A stretch of DNA of 64,000 nt from Trichaptum fuscoviolaceum (lineage: Eukaryota; Basidiomycota; Agaricomycetes; Hymenochaetales; Trichaptaceae): contig CAJSYZ010000011.1 in NCBI GenBank assembly GCA_910574455.1, positions 2,712,941-2,776,940 on the forward strand. Reading direction: 5' to 3'. The position numbers and the translations under genes were made by a program. Position 1 is the first letter of the stretch. The number at the start of each line of letters is the position of its first letter. Shown in pieces: positions 1 through 12,209 of this stretch. The notes beneath the pieces were generated by a model. It saw only the letters and a list, made by a program, of their open reading frames with translations. It was not told where the DNA came from and searched no databases.

Positions 1-1100
1 AGCGCCGCATGTACTGGCCAACGTGAATTCCGCGAAACAATGCCATCGTCGTCCGGCACATATCGTGAAAGCAGTTTTCCATTGAGTTCCATTAAGTCTC
101 GTGCATTAGATAGTCTATGGTGAAGTCAAGATTTTCGTGCATCTACCTTTCAAAGGGTGGGGATCGTACTCAGACACGTAAATTGAATCCGACTCGTCAC
201 TCAGGCTGTGCTGCCAGTGCAGTGTCTGTGTCGGAATCAGAGTACTCGGAGGCTGACATCTTCAAATTGTCAAAGAGCAGTAGTGGGTTCGAGTCAAGAT
301 ACAGTGACAGTGGTTGCGCACTCAGGCTCAGGTTTTATATAGTACCGTGGCGACGATAAGGGGCTCATTCCCCGCTTACTAGTAGTATGAGACTCGGAAC
401 CAGGGCACTGGCACTCCGAGTCCGACTGCAGTGCCACATCAGGGAAACTACTTTCTGCTGAAAGTGACTTAAGTGTTACTTAAACGTCCTGAGAGACTGA
501 AGTCTTAAATAAGGCAAGCTTTACTTATTCATGCATGTCCTCCCATTATTCAGGACAAGTTGGCTGAAATAAGTGCGGGCTGGCTTAAATAAGGAAAGAT
601 GGCCTGAATCAGTGCTCTAAGTGTTTCAGGCATTCTGCACCCCAGTGCTCCAGTGTATCATCCTTTAATTACAGCAGTAGACAAGTGTTGTAAGACAAAT
701 TGCAGTGCTCAAGAGTCTAAAGTGCATAAGAACGTTCCAAGTATTTCATTGCATCAGAAATATATAAGACAACATTATGTAGCTATCAGTGCCTCAGCGT
801 TCAAGTACATCAGTCATTTACGCAAGACTAAGCATAGCAGTCGCTATCATGGGATCCGCCACGACATTATCCTGAACCTCTTCCGTGACGGGCAGTGGCA
901 GGCCACATTTCGCTGCCGTGCCTTTGTTTCTACTGCTACGCCAAAGAACATGCAGAATTGAAGACTGCTCTGCGAGTCGATGGTAATATAATGTTGAGCG
1001 CACGGACAGAAACGAAAAGAAGAGGCTCACTAGTGATTGATTTGCCCTTAGAAGTCTACGCAGTCCGTAGCCGAATCCCATTTTGAAGCGTCGTCCTCCT
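1..1100. other. Left intergenic stretch with word-like repeats
   Basis: No convincing gene is visible. Short ORFs here have no recognisable domain or splice context. Positions 130-450 contain clusters of short near-palindromic words (ACTCCGAGTC, ACTAGTAGTA, ACTGCCAGT, ACTCAGGCT) that recur across the first 27 kb. Positions 470-650 change vocabulary to repeats built from TTCAGG, CTGAAATAAG and TTAAATAAGG, which reappear inverted near 27.6-27.85 kb. Confidence 0.5.
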
Positions 1101-1118
1101 CATGATCACCATCTCCAC

Positions 1119-4100
1119 CTAAATCCTTGTCCTTGTCCTTGCCCTCGCCCTCGCCGTCGTCCTCGCCGTCGCCCTCGCCGTCGTCCTCGCCCTCGTCATC
1201 GCCTCGCCCTCGCCGTCGTCCTCGCCGTCGTCCTCGCCCTCGCCGTCGTCATCGCCCTCGCCGTCGTCATCGCCCTCGCCGTCGTCATCGCCCTCGCCGT
1301 CATCATCGCCCTTGCACTCAATCTTGTCAACTCCCTCGTCCCCGCTCTCACTCAGGTTGTCGTCACCCTCAGCATTAGCATGCTCGTCCTCTGCATCACC
1401 TTCCACCTCGCCTCTATACTCAGCCAACCTCACGCTCTTCGCCCTTATCGTCGGTTCCGTCGGTTCCGTCTTCCCAATTATCAGCGTCTTCGTCATACGC
1501 TTTTTCGCAGGTCGAATCTGCATCTATAACGTCAAAATACAAGGAGAAGTCCCTGCCAGTGATACCCGATCCAACAAGTTCGGTGTTCTTTCTCGTATCG
1601 ATATCTGTACTGGCATCGTAAGCTAGGAGGCGGGATCGAACCTTTCCCAGTTTGATTCAGTGAAGAAAGAGGGATTTGACAACAAGTTAACATAGTCGTC
1701 CGTATGAGGTTGCCACAGAGCGCTAGTGAAATACCACTCAGCGCCGCCAAGTTCTTCTTGATATTTTGCAACCGAGCCACCTGTTTATCAATGGCAACCT
1801 TGACCTATCCATGGGAAGATCAGCGAATAAGGACAATATAAGTGCTGAAAAAAGTAGATACCGCTGTTGCCGCAAGGGCGAGGGCACCGATAGGCTTTCC
1901 TATGGTGTTTCTGTCCAGTATTTTATGCCGACCCATGGCCAAGACAATGTGTACGGACAACACTGAGACCACAAGGTCAGAGCAGAACAGTCCTTGCTTC
2001 TGTACAATTAGGGTCAATGCATGGACACAAAATGCGACAATAAATACTCTTTTACTTACCCTCTCCATACTATACCAGCTTTTCCCATAGAAACGGTTCG
2101 GCTTTCTTCTTGTCAACTAGCGACTGCAACGTCTTCACAATTGCTTCGTTTCGCATTGATTTTGATTGTTCGCCGCTGATAAAAACTTGCAACTGATTGC
2201 TCAGCTTTCTCAAAAAGTTTCTTGCGCCAGCTATCAGAGCATCTCTGGGCCACCTGAAATACAAGGATCGCATCTCAATTTGGTAAAGGTGACTTGGAGA
2301 TAAGTTAGATTGACTCAACTAGAGAACAGATATCGGCGAACTGAGTTTCGTAACTGAATTCCACAGAATCAAACACTTTCCCCCACAGTGAGCTGATGAG
2401 CTTATTGTCCGGAGTTTGCCATGGTGTGACGGACTTTCCAACTGCGCGAAATAGTGAAGGTAATAGAATATGAGTCCATCCTGCCTGAGTACCGGGAGGG
2501 AGACACTGGTTCGTCGCCCTTTTCCTGCCTGGCACGCGAGATCCTTCCCTTCCTTCATTTTGATCCTTGTCCTCAAGTCCCACTGATGTCTGCATATAAG
2601 TAAATCAGCAAAATATGTCATAGAAATGAATTTGATTCGACAAACTGAGCTAGTAGTCCGAGAGACTTTGCGATGACCTTGATAAGCCCCAGTCACTAAC
2701 ACTTCGGGTCCGGGGGTGCAGGATGCTCTCGTCATTGCAAGGGACGGTGCTCGAGGTGCTAACGACATCTTTCGACCACCAGACTATTAGTAAGAAAAAA
2801 AGGTGAATGTCTACATTTAGAGTGTATCAATCGACTCTCACTTACTTCATTATCAGCCACCAGCGACTGCCTCTTGCGATTAGAGGTAGCGGATCCAAGC
2901 TCCGGCTGCAGCACGTCAGAAAGCTGTTATCCGTGGCAAGTGAACAGCTCGAAAAGAAGCACTTACTGTCATATCGGCCTCAGGCCGATAAGGAATGTCA
3001 GAGGGTTTCCTCTTCTTACTCAAGTCCTTTCCGCCTGATCAGATACGAACTTAAAATGCCGGTTACCATAGAATTGACGCTTACTGTGGCACCGGCCTGT
3101 GTGTCCATGTCAGTCAACAATGACTTCTTGATCTTGACAGCCTTATTAGCCTATTGAGATGGTTTAAAATAAGTAAACATAAAATGAAGGAATTCATTGC
3201 ACGTGAAGGTAGAAGAATTACCACATTAACCTGAGAGTCGGTGTCTGGTGGCGACTTCCTCTTTCCGTTCTTTGTGACTGTGATGTCCTATTCATATTCA
3301 CACATTAGCGCTCAACTTGAAGTGAAGAAGGAAACGAATAGTTGCCACAGGAGAGCACCGGAAGTGAGCCTACAGTGCATCGACACTCACACATACCTGT
3401 ACACGGGGTTCCAAGGCTAGTGATTGCACCTTACAACCATAAATAAGGGGGGAACGAGAGAAGTTGAGATAAGATAGACTTACCGGTGCGCTAAGCTGCG
3501 AAATAGCAGTCCTCTTGTTTGCATCCTATCAAAATACCAATTCAGTAAGCAATGAAGGAAGGATGTACCATGAAGATCACTGTCTGGTACTCACCTGTCC
3601 ACCTGGATTTATCTTGTTATTCTTATCCTCGAGTACGGGAAGGGATTACTCAGTAGATTGAAAAAATGTAGAATGATATGACATCGCTTACCGTTGAAAC
3701 CTGCGACCCGGAAAGAGTGTCACGCAATAACTTCCTTTTCTTCGAGTTGACGTTGCTGCTACCTCCATCCTGTTCATGAGACGGCAGTTGGCAGATAAAC
3801 AATAACGAAGGAATATGAACAAACGGTCATGGAGCAACTGACATGAATCGAACAGTAATCAGTCGGACTCACACAAGCTTGAGCCGGCCTTGTTAGCCTC
3901 TTCGGATCGCTTCCGCCCTATAAACAAGTTATTCAGACTGCATCTGCCATTCTAATGCTCCGTCAACTCACAACATTTGATTCCGAATCGACAAGATGTG
4001 CCTTCTGTTGCACGCTGATTGTGCTATTTTTTACACCATGATAGCTTGTAAGGGTTATTGTTTCTCCTTCATCCTCCCAGGGACTTAAGTTTTCATCATC

Positions 4101-5418
4101 TGGCAATTCAACGGTGTGTCTGGTGCAGCTTTGCGTCAGCAAGGCTCATAATATAGTGGTAGCAAAGACAAGAGCGTCAATGTTGCAGGTGAAGGATTTC
4201 CAACTTGAAGTTGGGTCTCGGCCCGGGAGCGTCACGGTAGTAGTAGCCTGAGTAGGTAGTCGGGATGATGATGATCATACTAGTATGAGTTTAATAATTG
4301 AGTCTAAATCAAGCTTCTCACTCACCATTACATCTACTTGACAGTACCAGATACTGATTCAGACGCAATGCAAGATTCAAACCTCAAACTCACAAATTGA
4401 TCCTTTCTGAGTCTATCCCTGCCACTGGCACCTCAAGACCTCCACCCTCTTCACCAATGAAAGTGGAATCATCTGTGTTGCGAAGCGCCCTGACAGGGCG
4501 TTTTGTCTTGTCGTTCCGCCTTGACGTAGCGGGCGAGTCTATTATGTCCGTTTCTTCACCAGAAAGACTCTCGTTCGGTCCTGCAGGAGCGTGAAAGAAT
4601 GCGTCGCTGGGAGTCACGGTGGCGGCAGACCTGGACATCTTTGCGGTCTGCACACGTGTGCGAAATGGAAGTTCACCTTTGGAATCTTCTTTCCTAGCCT
4701 TTTTTGCAGGCTCCCTGTTTGGCTCATCCATACTCGCTGCTTCGCATTAAGGTGAGTCACAGTGTTCAACCTCCAAGCTTTGAGATCATCTGAAAATGTA
4801 TAGGCAATGTTACTCACGAATATCCAAGTCTTCGTTGTGTCCATCTTCACAACCCGATACGTCTTTAACATCGTTCTTCGAGTCTGTTTATGCCAGTTCA
4901 AATGATCTGTGTCATCACTGATCTAAAGTTGAAGACTTACTGCTAGCTTCGCCTTTTGGCTTTCTACGTCCACGTTTGCCAGTGAGTTTGGGCACTGTTG
5001 AGCCCATCTGGGTGCGTGTCTCAAGAGCCTTTGACAAGTTGTTTTCAAGCTCTACGGTCTCTAGCATCGCTGCTTCTTGGTTCTCTGCTGCAGTCACCTT
5101 CTTGCGAACCTTGTCAGCTGCCTCTTGTTCTTTTGCTGCCCGTTTTTGCTCCGCAGCGAGTTTTTTCCTCTCTTTCGCAACCGCGACTTGCTGGGCCGCA
5201 GCTCTGCGGAAGGCTGCCCGCTCTTCCTTCTGCTTTTCCTTCTCTTCCTTCTCCTTCAATGCCTCATCCCGCCTCTCTGCCTGCCGTACTTTCCTTTTCT
5301 CTTTTTCTTCCTTCTCCCGCAATATCTCCTCCTGTGTTCGTCTTGTTCTGAGTTGTCCAACGACTGCTCCGGGGTGCTTTTCGCTGTTCTTAGCTCTTGT
5401 CTGTCTTTGAGTTGACAT
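1119..5418 (-). CDS. Basic coiled-coil protein with DUF6532-like C-terminal region, probably damaged at its 3' end
   Basis: The first exon begins at 5418 (MSTQRQTRAKN) and encodes about 165 residues dominated by Lys/Glu/Arg heptad-like coiled coil, ending in a basic GRKP-type patch near a GTAAGT donor around 4930. A Ser/Thr-rich exon lies at 4390-4731, and 2.8-4.3 kb appears to be split into many small exons I could not order. The segment 2070-2595 (LIAGARNFLRKL, FLWEK) and 1820-2080 (GLFCSDLVV, PIGALALAATAV) resembles the conserved end of basidiomycete DUF6532-type proteins; this assignment is from memory and tentative. The C-terminal tail (1119-1523) is an Asp/Glu/Gly repeat. Two reading-frame breaks seem necessary near 1425 and 1620, so the gene is either decayed at its end or mis-modelled. 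It is divergently arranged with the Plavaka transposase 278 bp away, which suggests a co-regulated accessory role in the element. No function is established. Confidence 0.45.
1135..1315 (-). repeat. 18-bp tandem repeat coding for an acidic tail
   Basis: On the minus strand a GATGACGGCGAGGGC-type unit repeats with an 18-bp period and encodes the hexapeptide GDDDGE at least four times, then degenerates into shorter GAGGGC/GACGGC variants towards 1135. It forms the end of the coiled-coil gene. Plus-strand ORFs over it (Pro/Arg-rich) are composition artefacts. Confidence 0.75.
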
Positions 5419-5696
5419 TTTGTGCAGTGTTTTGAGACTTGTATGATGATAAGATGTGTCGAAGGTGCAAGTTCAAGATCAGGGAGGCGGGGGCGTCTAT
5501 CTTAGACAAGTTGAAAATTTACGCCCACTACTACCGTGACTACTCTATGACTAATTTTAACTCAGGTTCAAGTTCACTGCCAGTGGCACTCCGAGTCCGA
5601 GTCACTGCCAGTGCTAGCAGCCTGCCAGTGCCAGTGAGGCTCAGCTGTGAGTCCCAATTGTCAACGTGTACTACTACTGAGGTTACATTCAAGTTG
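5419..5696. promoter_or_regulatory. Divergent promoter region between companion gene and Plavaka transposase
   Basis: These 278 bp separate the start codons of two genes transcribed away from each other. The half next to the transposase (5565-5640) is made almost entirely of the island's short palindromic words (ACTGCCAGTGGCAC, ACTCCGAGTC, CCAGTGCCAGTGAG). By analogy with CACTA subterminal repeats these could be binding sites for an element-encoded protein, but that is inference. An in-frame extension of the transposase ORF runs back to 5439; it is unlikely to be coding because it is composed of these repeats. Confidence 0.45.
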
Positions 5697-8600
5697 ATGC
5701 CAGCGACACGGAAAAAGCACGATCCCTTTCATTTTCCACCAACTATTCGATGCACCTTGCCCGGCTGTAGTAGGACGTTCAAGAGTCAATCTGGAAGAGC
5801 AAGACATGAATATTCAGCTCATCCGACGTCATTCTTGGCAAGTTCTTCTGCCTGTGGTCACGAATATGAATCGTCACCTATTCGACCCATACGAGCTCCA
5901 AGTCCTCAACTTGGAGCTCTCCTGAGGTCGTCCGAACTTCCAACAGAGGGTCATTCTGAGAGCGGCTCTGACTCCTACGATTACGATATTTCCATGCTTA
6001 CACAGGATATCTCGATGCTCAGTATAGGCCGAGACGAGCTGCTTCAAGATTTGGACAGACCTCATTCTCTGTCCCATTCTGTCACCGGAAGTGACAGTGG
6101 CCGTTCTGAAGACTTGGATTCCGACATTGGAGATTATAAGGAGAGTGAGGATAACTTGAAGGTGTATCACAGATACTTGAATGGTGCGCGCCAAATTAAT
6201 TGTTCCCGGTTTACTGTAGCATTTTGACACCAAACATTGTGCAGCCACTCCATGCGATACAGAAGGGAACTTCTTAGAATATGAAGACTCACCCGCTCCG
6301 CGAAACGAATCTGCGTCAAATGACTGGTTTCCCTATTCGTGTCGAGCAGATTTTGAGCTCGCAGATTTTCTCTATCGAGAAGAGCAAATGTCTGCTGGGA
6401 ACATAACAAAGCTTCTGGGAATCATGAAGGCTTATCAGCTGATTCAGGCGGCGGAGAATGTAAAATCTTGCGGATGTTCCAAATTGGATGCGACAGAGCC
6501 TGACGATGACTTAGATCTGGGTTCAACTAGTACGCTACTCAATGGAGACGCGCAAAAAATGTATAACGTCATTGATGCTACGAAAGTCGGTGATGTGTCT
6601 TGGAAATCCTTTAGTAACTTCTACACAGACGACAATGGCCAAAAGGTGACAAATGAGAACACCGAGTCATGGAAGAGGAAAGAATATGATGTTTGGTATT
6701 GGGATCCTTTGGAAGTGATCCGGAATTTGGTGGATAATCCAGCTTTGGAAGGCGAATTCGACTATGTCCCGTTTCGTGAGTATCAGCCGAAGGAGGACTC
6801 TGATGACAACAAAGAACGAGTCTTCAGAAACTACATGTCCGGAAACTTTGCTTGGGAACAGGCTGTAAGTCATGAATCATGCAGCATTCAAAGTTGGAAG
6901 AAGTGTATTGATAATCCTTGACTTAGAACAAAATCTTCGCCGAAGATAAAGCGGTCCATGGGTCTATGTTCGTTCCGGTCATCTTAGGGAGCGACAAGAC
7001 AACAGTCTCCGTTGGAACTGGCAACAACGAATATTATCCGTTATATCTTTCAATAGGAAATGTATCTAACAAGGCCCGGCGGTCCCAAAAGCTGAATACA
7101 GTCCAGCTCGTAGCATTTCTAGCAATACCAAAGAGTGTGTGTCAAAAACTGAGCTATTCATTTGTGTTCAAGTTCTGATGCTTTGCAGCTGAACGGCAGT
7201 ATGAAAAGTCAGATGACTTCCGTCGCTTTAGACATCAAATCTTTCATTCATCTATATCAAGAATCTTGAGTCCACTGAAGACAGCAATGTCCATAAACAA
7301 TGAACAAACCATTCTCCGGTGCCCTGATGGTCACTTGCGTAGGTCAGTTCTCGGACTCGGCTCGTATATAGCCGATTATCCGGAACAGGTGAGTCTATGC
7401 GCAATATGCACTGGATGGTGCTGCAAGTAAGTATTGTCCTTTCCAAAAATCACATCCAACTCGAGTTAGAGAAAATGACTTACTGTGGCCATATAGATGT
7501 ACATCACCTCACAAGAATCTAGATAATCCGGAATTTGTTACAAATCCTCGAACAAAAGAGCTACACGAACGATTGATAGAACAGGTGGATGACAACAGCA
7601 TAAGTAGAGCAACGGTTCGAAAAGAGTATGGGTTCCACCAAGATATTGTGGTAAGTGTTCTAAACTCTCCATACAATGTGAGCTGACCACGACTATGCTC
7701 CATAGCCCTTCACCAATGACTTTCCACGTGCAGATATATGCGATCTCATTTCTCCGGACCTACTGCACCAAATGATCAAAGGCGTATTTAAGGATCACCT
7801 TGTTGAGTGGATTTGCCAGAGCTTGACCACGACAGAGCTGGACGTTGTGGATAAAAGGTGCTGTTTTTTCACAAGTTGTTTAATGTGAATACTGCTGCTA
7901 ATCTCCGCGTAGAATCAGAGTTGCTGCTCCTTTTCCTGGACTTCGCAGATTTCCCGAAGGCCGAGGCTTCAAGCAATGGACAGGCAATGATTCTAAGGCA
8001 CTTATGAAAGTATATGACCTTTCTGTCTTGTTCGAGGCGGTGGTTTGCTGATATTTGATGCAACTTGCTTAGGTGTATCTTCCGGCTATTGTGGGCATTG
8101 CGCACGATGATATGATTCGCGCATTGAGTGCATTTCTTGACTTCTGTTACCTTGTGCGTCGGTACACGATTACAGTCTCAACTCTTGATCAAATCAAAGC
8201 CTCTTTGGATCACTTTCACCGTTATCGGCAAATATTCATAGCTAAAGGCATCCGGGATAACTTCTCACTTCCACGACAGCATGCCATGATCCACTATCCT
8301 ACAATGATCCCTCTGTTCGCTGCACCGAGTGGTCTGTGTTCATCGATCACAGAGAATAAACACATTTACGCGGTGAAGGAAACATGGCGACGCTCAAACA
8401 GAAATGATCCTTTGGGTCAGATGATCACAGCAAACCAACGTCTCAGTAAACTTATTGCATCGAGGGCAGACTTCAAGAGGCGTGGAATGCTGGAAAGTCC
8501 TCTGGCTGAGGCTTCATGGAGAGCTTTGCAAGATGTTCTGCGCAGGAATATGTCAGAGTCGGAGACAGATGACGCTCAGGCTGAGAGGACCCAAATTCGG

Positions 8601-9676
8601 AAGGAGCAGATGCACCATGATCATGATACACCCGTAGCTGGCGCAGCTGATGATACAGAGGACTTCTTCGATGACATTGTGGGCAATAATGAACTCAACG
8701 AAATTGCAGACCTGGAAGATCCCGAAAGCTTAGTGCATGGGCCTCAGCATCTTGCGGTTCATGACATACTACATGCTGAACGCCAGATGCGCTTGGGTGG
8801 CAGAAATGACCCTTTGAGCTTGATGTTAATGGCTTCGAAGTCACGTAAGTATTAGTACTTAGTAACCCATGCTTTTGGTGCTGCACATCTGACTTCTTTG
8901 ATATCATCCTTGCAGAGTCCAGTACGGTGTACCCTAAGCAACTTAACGCTCTTGCGGCGATAAAAGGCCATCCAGAGCTCCGAAAACTCCCACAGCTCAT
9001 TAAAGACTACTTATTCAACAAGTACGAGAAGCACAACTCCAACTTAAGGGGCTCCTCTGGCAGAGCCGAACCAGCAGTTGAATTGGACATAAGCAATGAC
9101 TTTTCAATTTTCCATTCAGCCACCGCTTTCTTTGCCTTCCGTGGCGAATCGATCCCTATAGAACAAGCAATGAGGGAGGTGATCAGGTCCAATCCCTCTT
9201 GGCGCGGAAAGGCAAGACGTGATGCAGTCCTTGTTCGAGTTAATACTCGCAAAAAGGGGTTTGCAGGAATGCGAGTTGCCCGAGTTATGCTTCTTTTCTC
9301 CTTTGCCGTTAGTAAATTGAAACGTCAGGAATGCGCTCTCGTCCAATTTTTCAAGCGTGTTGGAGACTCGCCTGACCAAAAAACAAGTATGTGGATTGTC
9401 GAGCCGGAATATGAGTTAGACACCTTTACCACCTGTCCTGGTGTGAAAGCCAGTGGCAGACGTCACTACTACCACCGTGACTGCAAGGCTCCGAAGCTAT
9501 TTGTGATAGGTATAGGGGATATCTTTCGTTTGGCTCACCTCCTTGGGGTGCCAAAGGGTGATGAATGTCCTCCAAAGTCATTGACACCCGAGGAGTCCTT
9601 GGACTTTTATGATAGATTCTATGTTAACCGATTTGTAGACATGCACATGCACGAAACATTGTACGAAAGTAGATAA
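5697..9676 (+). CDS. Plavaka-type (KDZ/CACTA-like) DNA transposase, apparently intact
   Basis: Nine exons join in phase to 1163 codons including stop: 5697-6183, 6245-6864, 6927-7134, 7189-7426, 7497-7650, 7706-7857, 7913-8009, 8073-8844 and 8916-9676, all with GT-AG introns of 54-71 bp. The start MPATRKKH is chosen because a C2H2 zinc finger (C-TLPGC-SRTFKS...H...H) follows within 50 residues. Diagnostic Plavaka segments follow in order: YLN/PCDTEGNFL, DWFPY...FELADFLY, LGSDKTTVSVGTGNNEYYPL, a CPDGH...YIADYPEQ...GWCCKC zinc-binding block, FPGLRRFPEGRGFKQWTGNDSKALMK, and a HYYHRDC near the C-terminus. The usual family length is about 1000-1200 residues, so this copy is full length. The protein should cut and paste its element in the nucleus. 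I see no stop or frameshift that an ordinary intron does not explain, so it may still be active. It is divergent from the coiled-coil gene upstream. Catalytic acidic residues were not assigned. Confidence 0.88.
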
Positions 9677-10256
9677 TGATAAAAACAAACTCTTCATTTA
9701 GCACACAAAGTACAGTAGGCACGATGGTTGGAATTCTCTGTACTACGATGTCCATTTTACTACTAGTACTAGTAGTACTTACTAGTAATAAGTAGACTCC
9801 GACTTGGAGTCAGAGTCGGAGTACACTCACTGGCAGGCTGGCACAACTTGAACTTAGACCTTCAAGCTAAATAAACTTTCTATTTTATTTAATACAAGTA
9901 GTAATCAAGAAAACATTCACATCACAATACCAACGTTTTCAAACTATACCAATACTAGTACTACTAATCTGCGCTGCACTCGCAGATTAGTAGTACAGCA
10001 CAGAGGAGCTTGAAAAGGGAGTAAACTGATGAAAAATATCAGTACAACCCTTCAAGTTGACAAATTGAATAACCTTCTCATAAACATAAATGAAATATTC
10101 GAATAGTAATAACTTGAACGGAATGTAGAATGAAAAAAAAGCCTCCGAGTCCTTATTGCGTACTAGTATAGTAGACATTTGCGACACAGTACAAGCACAA
10201 AGTTATCCCACATGAGTGAGGGTCAATATCGTAGAAGCCGGACCTGCCTGAGCACC
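9677..10256. other. Word-rich spacer after the transposase
   Basis: No gene is visible. Positions 9750-9850 contain dense ACTAGTAGTAC and ACTCCGACTTGGAGTC palindromes and ACTGGCAGGCTGGCA; 9940-9995 contains a further ACTAGTACTACTAATCTGCG / CGCAGATTAGTAGTAC inverted pair. The rest is AT-rich. The 3' ends of the transposase and the next, convergent gene meet here. Confidence 0.5.
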
Positions 10257-12185
10257 CTAGTTACTACCATCGCGAATGGGTCCCGAGCTGATGTTCGAAG
10301 AGTCGTCTCCAAGAGGATTAAGGTTTTCGAGAAGCGCTAGTAAGATTTTGTAGTCTTCACAAAAAATTGATTCACTACCAACTGCTGTGGAGACGAAAGA
10401 ATCCATCTCGCGCTCTGTCGAAAAAAGGTTCTCGCGGTTGAAGTCATAATCGTCATCGGATTGGTGAAGTTTCTGGACTAAGCCACGTAAATCACCCTCG
10501 AGGACCTTGACAAGAGGGTTGCTGGCGACTACTCCCGCCCGTTCTTGTACTGTCGGTCGAACGTTGAGATGGAGGATTACGTGCATAAAGAGGTCGTCCG
10601 TAAGAATTAATAGACATTTCTTGATCAAATTGAATTTGTTCAGGAAGGTCTGGCGTTCTTTGCGTAGTTCATCCTCGAACTTCTGCCGGTGTACAGCATC
10701 CTCCATCTTGCCCACTTCACCAACAGTGTACAATTTGATGGATGGCTTTGTGGTATCCTGAACAGCATCCTCCTTCTCCACAGCGTCGATGACGGAAACA
10801 AGCTTGACGAGGTCGCCTGAGCGTGCCAATCGGTGGCGTACATCCACCGCTGAACCGTGTAGAAATACAGCGGAGTAATCAACTTCTACCTTCATTTTCG
10901 GTGTTCGATCTGCCGATGCCGAACCTGCCAATGAGTCTGGGATGGAGACTTCCTGATGAACTTGTGCAATGAGGGCATCTAACAAAACCAAACATTCCTT
11001 GCACGCGTTGTACGACCATATAAGCAGAGGGACGAAGAACCTCAACGCTTGCACAGGACCCCCTATTACCACTGGCGAGTCATTAGGGTCACGCCCGGAA
11101 GCCGTGCGCTGCACTGTCGACGTGGACGAGTCAAGGCCTGATGTGAACACTGGCAGCGAAAATTCCATGGCGTGCGGGTGAGAGTAGTTGTCATTGGTAG
11201 TAGAGTTTTGGATCGCCGTCGGAAGTCGAATCATGCCTCGACCGTGACGCGTACTAGCATCATTAAGGTAAGAGGATTCGAAGAACTTGTTCTGAAAGCA
11301 GGAGAATATGGAATTCTGGTGTATCCACCTCCCATCCCCTTTTAAGCCAACTGGATAGAACACGTAGTGTGAGTGATAAAAGACCGTTACGCGATCCAGA
11401 AATTTCGACCATCCGGTACCATTGATGAACCTAGTATAGTACTCTCGGCGTTCTCGCGATATGAACTCAGAACTTGGAAGGAGCCCGCAAGCGCCAACAC
11501 CACCATTAACCTTATATCGCCTACAGTGTTCCGAATAGCAAATTCAGCGGACGTCCACTGGCAATCACCGGAGAAGAAAGTCAGTACAAATATTATCACG
11601 ACTGGTACACTGCCAGTGGCAAGTCCGAGTTGTAATGAATTTATGACTTACGTTTGTAAGGTGCACATCATTCAAGTCGCCCATGTACTTGAGGAGATTA
11701 GTCAAGTTCCGTACTGCCCGGAAGTTTATCAACAACTGCCTTTTCTTGACTTTGTCTAGCTCCTCTTGGTAATCATGAAGGGCTCGTCTTGTCTGTTGGA
11801 CCACTATCTTAAAGATGGCCACCGTGGAGAGAAGAAGTTTGTCATTCTGGGTCGCATAACGGCGATAATGATTATGCCGTATCTCGTTAACTATCTTCGT
11901 GGAGAGTGTGTCAATGGCCTGGATTCCGACGTTCGAGTTCTTAGCGAACACGTCAAGTCGTTTGAGGAGATCGCCTTCGACGAAGCCTGTAGAGCCGTGA
12001 AAGTCTAGAGAAAGTAGACGACCATCTGTCTTCAATTGAGTCTTGCGCTCGATGTTAGATGATTTGAGTTTCCTACCACTAAGAGGATCCGCCTCGTAAC
12101 TTGAATACGAGTCGTCACTAGTAGTACTGCCAGTGTCCGAGTCTGTATCATGGTCATCCGGATCGCTGAAGTAGAGGTATGACAT
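10257..12185 (-). CDS. Orphan protein in the island, three exons
   Basis: Best model: exon 1 12185-11652 (start MSYLYFSDPDD; an upstream in-frame ATG at 12209 is possible), an intron to about 11558, exon 2 about 11557-11420, an intron to about 11292, exon 3 to the TAG at 10257. This gives about 568 residues. The N-terminus is Asp/Ser/Thr-rich and is encoded partly by the island's palindromic words. The middle and C-terminal parts are amphipathic helix-rich (for example HRQKFEDELRKERQTFLNKF) with no motif I recognise, no signal peptide and no membrane segment. The first intron itself contains ACTGCCAGTGGCA and TCCGAGT words. Its orientation is convergent with the transposase. It may be cargo or an accessory protein of the element. 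No function can be assigned; the splice joints are the least certain part. Confidence 0.5.
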
Positions 12186-12209
12186 TTTCAGAGTCTTGTC
12201 AAAGAGCAA

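Noticed and set aside
1083..1529. Arg/Pro-rich plus-strand ORFs over the GC-rich repeat
   Set aside because: They are complements of the acidic repeat in the minus-strand gene; the composition follows directly from the repeat unit.
1625..1660. tRNA-like T-loop (GGTTCGATCCC on the minus strand)
   Set aside because: Flanking bases do not form a T-stem, and no D- or anticodon arm with matching acceptor stem is present.
4976..5415. Three plus-strand ORFs (Leu/Ser/Phe-rich) of 112-144 codons
   Set aside because: Antisense shadows of the Lys/Glu coiled-coil exon, whose minus-strand reading has a proper start and splice donor.
6184..6244. Premature stop in the transposase at about 6225
   Set aside because: The stop lies inside a 61-bp GTGCGC...GTGCAG intron; splicing restores the family motif PCDTEGNFL and the reading frame.
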